Assembly (NCBI GenBank): GCA_017469325.1
Contig: JAFUGO010000109.1
Location: 1 to 7,236, forward strand
Length of the DNA: 7,236 nt
Source of the DNA: Mogibacterium sp.
Lineage (GTDB): Bacteria > Bacillota_A > Clostridia > Peptostreptococcales > Anaerovoracaceae
Reading direction: 5' to 3'
Made by a program: the position numbers and the translations under genes. Shown in pieces: positions 1 to 6,117 of the stretch (its first letter is position 1; every line of letters begins with the position of its first letter). The notes beneath the pieces were generated by a model, which did no database searches, was not told the DNA's origin, and saw nothing but the letters and a program-made list of their open reading frames with translations.

Positions 1-1320
1 ATGAAGACTGCTCACGAGGCTTTCCAGACCTGGAAGAAGACATCTCTTGACGAGAGGATCCGCTGCATGCGCAAGCTGGCGACACTTCTCGACGAGAACA
101 GATTCTACCTCGACGCGTGGAATGTTGAGGAGAGCGGCAAAAACTGGGGCGAGGCTGACGGCGAGCTCTGCGAACTGCTTGACTTCATCAACTCATACTG
201 CGTGCATATTCAGGAGCTTGAAAAGGGCATCCCGTGCATTCAGACAAGCGAATACAACAAATGCGTATATATTCCGATGGGAGTAGGCGCAACCGTATCA
301 CCGTGGAACTTCCCTGTAGGTCTGTTTGCAAACATGCTGATCGCCGCAGCTATCACAGGCAACACAAGCGTCAACAAGCCTGCTTCCAACACACCTATCT
401 CAGCTTTCAAGTTCTTTGAGGTCATGGAGAAGTGCGGAATCCCTGCAGGCGTTATCAACTTCCTTCCGGGCGCCGGCTCGGATATCGGTGATCTGATCGT
501 AGATCATCCGCTGGTAAGATTCATCAACTTTACCGGCTCAAAGGAAGTCGGCTGCCGCATAACCGAGCGTGCCGCAAAGGTGCACCCGGGACAGAGATGG
601 CTCAAGAGGGTAGTTGCCGAGATGGGCGGCAAGAACGCCATCATTATCGATTCTTCGGCAAACATCAAAAAAGCCGCTCAGGGAGTCGCGAGCTCCGCAT
701 TCACATTCCAGGGACAGAAGTGCTCTGCATGCTCGAGGGCTATCGTTTTGAAAGATGTACATGACGAGTTTGTTGAAGCTCTGATAGAAGAAGCAAAGGC
801 TCTCAAGGCAGATCAGGGCAATGGCCGTGAAGACAAGACTATCGGCCCTGTATCCAGCCAGAGCGCGTATGACAAGGTAGTAAAATATATTGAGATCGGA
901 AGAGAAGAGGGCAATATCGTATTTGGCGGTACATACAGCGATGAGAAGGGATACTTTGTAGATCCTACTGTTATCGACGGGATCAGCCGCACTGACCGCG
1001 TCGCAAACGAGGAGATATTCGGACCTGTAGTAGCTGTCATCGCAGTCGATTCCTTCGATGAAGCACTCGACATCGCCAACCAGACGGAATACGGACTGAC
1101 GGGTTCTGTCTACAGCGAGACAAGAGAGAACGTCATCAAGGCAAAATCCGAATTCAACGTAGGAAACCTGTATTTCAACCGCAAGTGCACCGCAGCTGTA
1201 GTACTGCAGCACCCGTTCGGAGGATTCAACCTCTCCGGAACAGACCACAAGACAGGTACACCTAACTACCTTACAAACTTCATGTATCTGAAGTCGATCT
1301 CTGAAGATCTGACAAAATAG
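1..1320 (+). CDS. rocA: 1-pyrroline-5-carboxylate dehydrogenase (aldehyde dehydrogenase superfamily), 5'-truncated by the window edge
   Basis: This enzyme oxidises glutamate-5-semialdehyde (open form of 1-pyrroline-5-carboxylate) to glutamate with NAD+, the last step of proline and arginine catabolism, in the cytoplasm. All ALDH landmarks are visible: PWNFP (101-105, oxyanion Asn103), EMGGKN (207-212, general base Glu207), GQKCSACSR (238-246, nucleophile Cys241), EEIFGPV (337-343) and PFGGFNLSGTD (405-415). The GQRWLKRV and QKCSACSR wording is typical of the RocA/PruA branch. The reading frame gives 439 residues against about 515 for B. subtilis RocA. From memory, its first residues (MKTAHEAFQTW) align with an internal Met of RocA near residue 79, so the ATG at base 1 is probably not the true start. 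The substrate-anchoring loop (393-404) differs from the usual NRGCTGA form. The gene ends at its own terminator and looks independent of the downstream operon. Family is certain; exact substrate is slightly less so. Confidence 0.9.
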   Translation: MKTAHEAFQTWKKTSLDERIRCMRKLATLLDENRFYLDAWNVEESGKNWGEADGELCELLDFINSYCVHIQELEKGIPCIQTSEYNKCVYIPMGVGATVSPWNFPVGLFANMLIAAAITGNTSVNKPASNTPISAFKFFEVMEKCGIPAGVINFLPGAGSDIGDLIVDHPLVRFINFTGSKEVGCRITERAAKVHPGQRWLKRVVAEMGGKNAIIIDSSANIKKAAQGVASSAFTFQGQKCSACSRAIVLKDVHDEFVEALIEEAKALKADQGNGREDKTIGPVSSQSAYDKVVKYIEIGREEGNIVFGGTYSDEKGYFVDPTVIDGISRTDRVANEEIFGPVVAVIAVDSFDEALDIANQTEYGLTGSVYSETRENVIKAKSEFNVGNLYFNRKCTAAVVLQHPFGGFNLSGTDHKTGTPNYLTNFMYLKSISEDLTK

Positions 1321-1341
1321 AAGTCAAATAATAAGTGCAGG

Positions 1342-1366
1342 CCGGTCTGAAAAGACCGGTTTTTTT
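1342..1366 (+). terminator. Intrinsic terminator of the P5C dehydrogenase gene
   Basis: A perfect 7-bp GC-rich stem (CCGGTCT at 1342-1348, AGACCGG at 1353-1359) closes a GAAA tetraloop of the stable GNRA type and is followed directly by seven T residues (1360-1366). It begins 21 bases after the TAG stop. The opposite strand has no T-run after the stem, so it should work only on rightward transcription. It separates the dehydrogenase gene from the operon that follows. Confidence 0.93.
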
Positions 1367-1391
1367 GCTGCCTGATCGAGTGCAAAACGCT

Positions 1392-1415
1392 AAACCCAAA
1401 ATAATTTTAGGGTTT
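1392..1415. promoter_or_regulatory. Candidate operator: 24-bp imperfect palindrome
   Basis: The arms AAACCC (1392-1397) and GGGTTT (1410-1415) are perfect inverted repeats. Inside them AAA (1399-1401) pairs with TTT (1406-1408), so 9 of 12 symmetric positions match. The element ends 13 bases upstream of the -35 box described next, which would centre it near -60. That position suits an activator site, possibly for the MerR-type regulator encoded just downstream. A weak RNA hairpin is the alternative; no T-run follows it. No binding evidence can be read from sequence alone. Confidence 0.4.
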
Positions 1416-1428
1416 TGCCCGTTTGTTC

Positions 1429-1457
1429 TTGTTTTGGTACAAATGGGGGTTTATAAT
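1429..1457 (+). promoter_or_regulatory. Sigma-70/sigma-A type promoter of the merR-xdh operon
   Basis: TTGTTT (1429-1434) resembles the -35 consensus TTGACA, and TATAAT (1452-1457) is a perfect -10 box. The spacer is exactly 17 bases. Transcription would start near 1464, leaving a leader of about 40 bases before the regulator. The 17-base spacer is the ordinary optimum, not the stretched 19-20 base spacer used by classical MerR-activated promoters. This promoter may therefore be constitutive or controlled from outside the core. It lies in the only AT-rich gap of the window. Confidence 0.72.
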
Positions 1458-1505
1458 TTATTTGAGAAAGATTATCCGCTTTCAGATAATGCAGGGGATA
1501 AGGCC

Positions 1506-2291
1506 ATGAAAAACTACTACGACAGGACGTGGAAGATAGGTGAACTTGCCCGGATGTTCGACATCAATGTGCAGCTCCTGAGACATTATGACAAAGAGGG
1601 ATTGCTGGTTCCGGAGATAAGAAATCCGGATAATAACTGGCGCTCATACAAATACGATCAGATATATCCGCTCGGCATGATAAGACTGCTGAGACAGCTC
1701 GACTGCTCGCTCGACGACATAGGGAGTTTTATGCCCGGACGCGATCCCGAGAGCACTGAAAAATACCTGAGAAAACGCATGAAGCTGGTCCGCGCGAATT
1801 ACGAGAAACTGCTCAAGATGGAGACAGTGATGAACGACAGATTCGCTATGGTAAACCGCGAGATCAAATACGCTGCGTTCGATCAGGTTTTTGTTTGCTC
1901 TGAAGAGGAGATCCACTACATAGAGATCGGAGGCATAGAAGAGATATTCGTGAATGAGCTCTTCTACCTGTATCCGACCATAGTCTTCTATACGGGCGAC
2001 AAAACAACGTTCGCGGTGATGATACCGGCCGAGGAGCTGGCGGATTTTGACAGGTACAGCGAAAGGATACGGATGCTCGCTCCCGGAGAGTACCTGACAG
2101 GATATCACAAGGGACCTCACGAAAAGATAAGAGAGACCTTCGGAAGGATGCGGGAAGCCGCACCGGGGATACTCGATGAGGGATGCAGCCTGAGCGATAC
2201 GGAGATCTGCATAGACATAATCGACAAATTCATCGAAGCGGATAAGAACAACTTCGTAACAAAAGTGATGATAAAGATAAACAGGGACTAA
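1506..2291 (+). CDS. MerR-family transcriptional regulator with GyrI-like effector domain
   Basis: A 261-residue DNA-binding regulator. Residues 8-75 form the MerR winged helix-turn-helix: KIGELARMF (10-18) and LLRHYDKEGLL (24-34) are the recognition region, then the wing at NNWRSYKYDQ (43-52). A charged helix (about 80-120) is the dimerisation coiled coil. Residues 125-261 look like a GyrI-like small-molecule-binding domain, with the characteristic PGEYLTGYHKGPHEKI stretch (193-208). The ATG at 1506 is chosen because AGGGG (1493-1497) lies 8 bases upstream and the MerR domain starts right after it. A longer in-frame GTG start at 1335 would overlap the upstream terminator. It is the first gene of the operon, 29 bases before xdhA, so it is the obvious candidate local regulator. 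The ligand is unknown; a purine or other hydroxylase substrate is inference only. Confidence 0.85.
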   Translation: MKNYYDRTWKIGELARMFDINVQLLRHYDKEGLLVPEIRNPDNNWRSYKYDQIYPLGMIRLLRQLDCSLDDIGSFMPGRDPESTEKYLRKRMKLVRANYEKLLKMETVMNDRFAMVNREIKYAAFDQVFVCSEEEIHYIEIGGIEEIFVNELFYLYPTIVFYTGDKTTFAVMIPAEELADFDRYSERIRMLAPGEYLTGYHKGPHEKIRETFGRMREAAPGILDEGCSLSDTEICIDIIDKFIEADKNNFVTKVMIKINRD

Positions 2292-2307
2292 AGCACTAAT
2301 CTCAGAA

Positions 2308-2314
2308 AGGAGGG
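2308..2314 (+). promoter_or_regulatory. Ribosome binding site of xdhA
   Basis: AGGAGGG lies 6 bases before the ATG at 2321. The 13-base string GAAAGGAGGGCAG around it (2305-2317) recurs exactly before xdhB (4644-4656). Confidence 0.85.
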
Positions 2315-2320
2315 CAGAGC

Positions 2321-4660
2321 ATGTCAAAGAAATACATCGGACAGGCGGTGACCAGGCTGGATGCACACGACAAGGCGATAGGGCGTATCAGATATACGGA
2401 TGATCTGTGCGACAAAAGCGCTCTTGTGATCAGAGTGCTGCATTCCACCGTAGCCAACGGCATCGTCAAGTCGATCGATACGAGCGAAGCCGAAAAGATA
2501 CCCGGCGTGGTGCGTGTCTTCACATGCTTCGACCTGAAAGAAAAACACTATTACCCGACAGCGGGCCATCCATGGTCAACAGATCCGGCTCATCAGGATA
2601 TAGCCGACCGTCTCATCATGACGGACAGGCCGCTTTTCTACGGCGATGATATCGGAGCCGTTGTGGCGGAGGATGAGGTCGCTGCGGCGCAGGCGCTGCG
2701 CGTACTTGAGAAGAGCGTCGAATATGAAGAACTGCCATTCGTGCTCGACGCGCAGGAAGCCATGGAAGAGGGCGCGCCTCTGCTGCATGAGAAATACCCG
2801 AACAACGTGCTCGCTCATACCGAGATACATATGGGAAGCGTAGAAGAAGCCATAAAAGAGCCCGGCCTTACAAAGGTTGAGGGCTGGTATGAGACGCAGC
2901 CTGTGCAGCATTGCCATATCGAGAACTTCATCTGCTACGCGTACGGCGAGGGCGAAAGGACGGTAGTGGTATCGTCCACGCAGATCCCGCACGTCGTTCG
3001 CCGCGTCATCGGACAGGCTCTCGGAATGGAATGGGGCAAGTTCAGGGTCATCAAGCCGTACATAGGCGGCGGATTCGGAAACAAGCAGGACGTCCTGTAC
3101 GAACCCCTCTGCGCGTGGATAAGCATACAGCTGGGCGGACGCCTGGTGAAGCTGGACGTTCCTCGTGAAGAGACCTTCATATGCAACCGAATAAGGCACG
3201 CCATCAGATACCACATCACTTCGTGGATGAGACCTGACGGCAGCTTTGCAGCCCGCACCATCAAGGCATGGTGCAACAACGGAGCGTACAGCTCGCACTG
3301 CCACGCCATAGCGGCTAAGGGACTGAACGCATTCCCTCAGCTCTACCCGTGCGACAACATCGACGGAGAGACCTGGACTGTATACACGAACCGCTCGGTA
3401 GCGGGAGCCATGAGAGGCTACGGAATGCCTCAGGCCAGCTACGCGTTCGAGTGCCACGCAGAGGACTGCGCGAGAGCCATGAAGATGGATCCGCTGGAGT
3501 TCCGCCGCAAAAACCTGATGCCGGTGGGCTACTACCACGCGTTCTCCAAAAACGAGCTCTATTCGGATACATTCAACCAGTGCTTCGACAAGGGTGCCGA
3601 GATAATCGGTTACTACGACAAGGTAAAGAAATATGCGAACCAGACGGGAGACATAAGGCGCGGCATCGCGGCATCGACGTTCTGGTACAACACGGCAGTT
3701 TATCCTATAGCACTCGAGACTTCATCCTGCCGGATCGTCATGAACCAGGACGGCTCGGTGCAGTTCCAACTGGGCGAGACAGAGATAGGCCAGGGCGCCG
3801 ACACAGCGGCATCCCAGATGATAGCGGACACGCTCGGCATCCCTCTCAGCATGGTGCATCCGGTATCCTGCCAGGATACAGATGTTACGCCGTTCGGCAC
3901 AGGCGTATACGCTTCCCGCGGCACATATACTCTCGGATTCTCGGTCAAGCAGACGGCACTTCTGCTCAGAGACAAGGTGCTTGAGGCGGCTCATCAGTTT
4001 ACCCGCATGCCGGTCTACAACCTCGACATCGTCGACGGAAAGATCATAAGGACCACGGACGGCCGCGAGCTGATGACCATTGGAGAGCTTGCTCTTTCAA
4101 AGCTTTACACGACGGAAGGCTCGCAGCACCTGACCGCTGAGTCGACATATCAGATAAAGTCCAACGCGTACTCGTTCGGAGTCTGCTTCGCAGAGGTAGA
4201 GGTAGACATACCGATGTGCCGCGTAAGGCTTCTGAACATCGTGAACGTGCATGACTGCGGACAGGTCATCAATCCGCTGCTTGCAGCGGGTCAGGTCCAC
4301 GGAGGCCAGAGCATGGGCATTGGGTATGCTCTGTCGGAGAAACTGATGTGGGATGCCAAGACAGGCAGACCTCTCAACAACAACCTGCTCGACTACAAGA
4401 TGTCATCGTTCATGGATCACCCGAGACTGGTGGCGGACTTCGTGGAGAACTACGAGCCTACGAGCGCTTACGGCACAAAGGGACTCGGCGAGCCTCCGGT
4501 ATGCCCGGTAGCTCCGGCCATCAGAAATGCGATCGGTCAGGCGACAGGTCTCTACATCAACGAACTTCCGCTGTCACCGCATACGCTCTTCAGAGAGTTC
4601 ACGGACGGGGGACTCATAAACGATCCTTGGAGACAGGAAGAAGGAAAGGAGGGCAGGTAG
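2321..4660 (+). CDS. xdhA: Xanthine dehydrogenase-type molybdenum hydroxylase, molybdopterin-binding catalytic subunit
   Basis: This large subunit binds the molybdopterin cofactor and hydroxylates a heterocyclic substrate such as xanthine or hypoxanthine using water. It has 779 residues; E. coli XdhA has 752 and matches along its length. The N-terminal hammerhead domain (about 14-140) contains KAIGRIRYTDD. The Mo-cofactor domains show TQIPHVVRRVIGQALG (220-235), GGGFGNKQD (249-257), AGAMRGYG (361-368), TEIGQGAD (487-494), GQVHGGQSMGIG (657-668) and the catalytic KGLGEPP (720-726, Glu724). At positions that orient purines in bovine xanthine oxidase (Glu802, Arg880), memory-based alignment puts Gln256 and Lys333; E. 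coli XdhA also has Gln at the first. The substrate is therefore not secure. A 19-residue C-terminal tail (761-779) carries the xdhB ribosome binding site in its codons. It should pair with XdhB and XdhC. Confidence 0.92.
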   Translation: MSKKYIGQAVTRLDAHDKAIGRIRYTDDLCDKSALVIRVLHSTVANGIVKSIDTSEAEKIPGVVRVFTCFDLKEKHYYPTAGHPWSTDPAHQDIADRLIMTDRPLFYGDDIGAVVAEDEVAAAQALRVLEKSVEYEELPFVLDAQEAMEEGAPLLHEKYPNNVLAHTEIHMGSVEEAIKEPGLTKVEGWYETQPVQHCHIENFICYAYGEGERTVVVSSTQIPHVVRRVIGQALGMEWGKFRVIKPYIGGGFGNKQDVLYEPLCAWISIQLGGRLVKLDVPREETFICNRIRHAIRYHITSWMRPDGSFAARTIKAWCNNGAYSSHCHAIAAKGLNAFPQLYPCDNIDGETWTVYTNRSVAGAMRGYGMPQASYAFECHAEDCARAMKMDPLEFRRKNLMPVGYYHAFSKNELYSDTFNQCFDKGAEIIGYYDKVKKYANQTGDIRRGIAASTFWYNTAVYPIALETSSCRIVMNQDGSVQFQLGETEIGQGADTAASQMIADTLGIPLSMVHPVSCQDTDVTPFGTGVYASRGTYTLGFSVKQTALLLRDKVLEAAHQFTRMPVYNLDIVDGKIIRTTDGRELMTIGELALSKLYTTEGSQHLTAESTYQIKSNAYSFGVCFAEVEVDIPMCRVRLLNIVNVHDCGQVINPLLAAGQVHGGQSMGIGYALSEKLMWDAKTGRPLNNNLLDYKMSSFMDHPRLVADFVENYEPTSAYGTKGLGEPPVCPVAPAIRNAIGQATGLYINELPLSPHTLFREFTDGGLINDPWRQEEGKEGR
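4647..4653 (+). promoter_or_regulatory. Ribosome binding site of xdhB, inside the end of xdhA
   Basis: AGGAGGG lies within the last codons of xdhA, 8 bases before the xdhB ATG. The xdhA stop codon (4658-4660) falls between the two with one base to spare, which suggests translational coupling and balanced subunit supply. Confidence 0.82.
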
Positions 4661-4661
4661 T

Positions 4662-5549
4662 ATGTATGATATGAAGGCGCTTTACGAAGCTGAAAGCGTG
4701 CAGGATGCAGTCAGACTGCGCCTGGAGCACCCTGAAGCTCAGATACTTGCCGGCGGTTCCGATGTGCTCGTTCAGATACGCGAAGGCAGAAGAGCCGGGG
4801 CGGAATTCATAAGCATCTATATGCTCGACGAGATCCGCGGAGTGACGATCGATGAAGAGGAGAACATCCGCATCGGATCGCTCACAAGCTTCTCGCATAT
4901 AACCAATGACCCTATTATTCAGAAGTACATCAACGTTCTGGGCGAAGCCGTCGATATGGTAGGCGGACCTCAGATAAGGGCCATAGGCACCATCGGAGGC
5001 AATACATGCAACGGCGTCACCTCGGCCGACTCCGCATCGACACTCATGGCATGGGATGCCGTGATCGAGATAACAGGGGCAGAGGGAGTAAGACGCGTGC
5101 CTATCAAGGACTTTTACATCAAAGCCAAGGTGGTGGATATAAAGCCTGACGAGATACAGACCGCGATACTCATCCCGAAGGAATCCTATGACAGGTGCTT
5201 CGGTCACTACATCAAGTATTCGATGAGAAACGCTCTGGACATCGCCACCACAGGCTGCTCGGTCAACGTGATTCTGAGCGAAGACAAAAAGTCGTTCGAG
5301 AGAGTCCGCATCGGATACGGCGTCGCATCGCCTATACCTGTGCGCGCTCCGAGCGCCGAAGCATTCATAAACGGCAAAGATATAAATGACGCGAATATAA
5401 AGAAATTTGCGGAGACCGTGCTCGAAGACATCAATCCGCGTGACAGCTGGCGTGCCGGAAAGGCTCTCCGTCAGCACATCTCAGTGGTGATGGCAGAGAG
5501 AGCACTCCGCGAATGCATCAGACTGGCAGGAGGTGAGGTCAATGGCTAA
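4662..5549 (+). CDS. xdhB: Xanthine dehydrogenase FAD-binding subunit
   Basis: This medium subunit passes electrons from the [2Fe-2S] clusters of XdhC through FAD to NAD+ or another acceptor. It has 295 residues against 292 for E. coli XdhB. Both FAD-binding motifs of the molybdopterin dehydrogenase FAD domain are present: LAGGSDVLVQ (29-38) and TIGGNTCNG followed by SAD (110-123). The GPQIRAIGTIGG context (102-113) is typical. The C-terminal CO-dehydrogenase flavoprotein domain covers about 180-290, with YSMRNALDIAT (186-196) and PRDSWRAGKALR (259-270). No cysteine-rich [4Fe-4S] insertion like that of 4-hydroxybenzoyl-CoA reductase is seen. The start is the ATG one base after the xdhA stop. 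Its 3' end overlaps the next gene by 8 bases. Confidence 0.93.
   Translation: MYDMKALYEAESVQDAVRLRLEHPEAQILAGGSDVLVQIREGRRAGAEFISIYMLDEIRGVTIDEEENIRIGSLTSFSHITNDPIIQKYINVLGEAVDMVGGPQIRAIGTIGGNTCNGVTSADSASTLMAWDAVIEITGAEGVRRVPIKDFYIKAKVVDIKPDEIQTAILIPKESYDRCFGHYIKYSMRNALDIATTGCSVNVILSEDKKSFERVRIGYGVASPIPVRAPSAEAFINGKDINDANIKKFAETVLEDINPRDSWRAGKALRQHISVVMAERALRECIRLAGGEVNG
5528..5536 (+). promoter_or_regulatory. Ribosome binding site of xdhC, inside the end of xdhB
   Basis: AGGAGGTGA matches the anti-Shine-Dalgarno end of 16S rRNA over nine bases. Measured from its GGAGG core, it sits 8 bases before the ATG at 5542. This decides the xdhC start against the in-frame GTG at 5533, which lies inside the site itself. 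Confidence 0.85.
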
Positions 5550-6093
5550 GCAGTATAAAGTGGTCCACTGCACCGTAAACGGCAAAGAGATCGAGCAGGT
5601 AGTGGATGTACGCTCGTCACTCACCGACATGCTCAGAAACGACCTTCACCTGACATCCGTAAAGAAGGGCTGCGAGGTAGGAGAGTGCGGAGCCTGTACC
5701 GTTATCATCAACGGAGAGGGCTTCAACTCCTGCATATACCTCGCGGTATGGGCAGAAGGCAAGGAGATCTGGACTCTCGAAGGGCTCACGGGCCCCGGAG
5801 GAGAGCTCTCGGATATCCAGCAGGCATTTGTGGTTGAAGGCGCTATCCACTGCGGATTCTGCACTCCGGGCTTCATAATGACAAGCTGGGAGATACTGAA
5901 TTCGGGCAGAGAGTACAGTGATGATGAGCTCAGGAAGGCTCTCTCGGGACACCTCTGCAGATGCACAGGATACGAGAACATCTTCAGGGCGGTAAAGAAG
6001 ACCATGCTCAGGCATCTCGGCAAATATGAAGAGGCCGAGCTGGTGAACTCGCAGGGGATCACCGAATACCCTGAACCGATGCCTTTCAAATAG
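5542..6093 (+). CDS. xdhC: Xanthine dehydrogenase [2Fe-2S] subunit
   Basis: This small electron-transfer subunit carries two [2Fe-2S] clusters between the Mo centre of XdhA and the FAD of XdhB. It has 183 residues. The plant-ferredoxin-type cluster is held by Cys44, Cys49, Cys52 and Cys64 (CEVGECGAC, then NSC). The second, family-specific cluster is held by Cys104 and Cys107 (HCGFCTPG) and Cys139 and Cys141 (HLCRCTGY). All eight ligands are present, so the subunit should be functional. The ATG at 5542 overlaps the last 8 bases of xdhB. It is about 24 residues longer than E. coli XdhC (159); the extra part is a proline- and glutamate-bearing tail after the [2Fe-2S]-binding domain (about 161-183). 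No signal peptide is seen, as expected for the cytoplasmic enzyme type. Confidence 0.94.
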   Translation: MAKQYKVVHCTVNGKEIEQVVDVRSSLTDMLRNDLHLTSVKKGCEVGECGACTVIINGEGFNSCIYLAVWAEGKEIWTLEGLTGPGGELSDIQQAFVVEGAIHCGFCTPGFIMTSWEILNSGREYSDDELRKALSGHLCRCTGYENIFRAVKKTMLRHLGKYEEAELVNSQGITEYPEPMPFK

Positions 6094-6104
6094 GTGAGGT
6101 AAGC

Positions 6105-6110
6105 AAGGAG
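6105..6110 (+). promoter_or_regulatory. Ribosome binding site of the ygfM-like gene
   Basis: AAGGAG sits 7 bases before the ATG at 6118, within a 24-base gap after xdhC. The gap holds no hairpin or promoter, so the gene should be read on the same transcript. Confidence 0.75.
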
Positions 6111-6117
6111 AAAAATT

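Noticed and set aside
538..1248. Long open frame (236 codons) on the - strand opposite the dehydrogenase gene
   Set aside because: It is a codon-bias shadow of a clearly conserved gene, with no recognisable family and no fitting ribosome binding site.
1392..1420. The upstream palindrome as a second terminator
   Set aside because: Its stem is only 6 GC-poor pairs with mismatches and it is not followed by a T-run, whereas a strong terminator already lies at 1342-1366.
1335..1505. N-terminal extension of the MerR gene from an in-frame GTG at 1335
   Set aside because: It would start upstream of the terminator hairpin, include the promoter, and add 57 residues unlike any MerR protein. The ATG at 1506 has a fitting ribosome binding site.
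2576..3538. 320-codon open frame on the - strand opposite xdhA
   Set aside because: Its composition is that of an antisense shadow, rich in Arg, Val, His and Ser with no domain pattern, and the opposite strand is securely xdhA.
3349..3984. 211-codon open frame in another + frame inside xdhA
   Set aside because: It is extremely Arg- and Gly-rich, as expected of an out-of-frame reading of this gene, and has no start signal.
5533..5541. GTG start for xdhC at 5533
   Set aside because: The GTG is part of the Shine-Dalgarno sequence itself, and the ATG at 5542 has ideal spacing.
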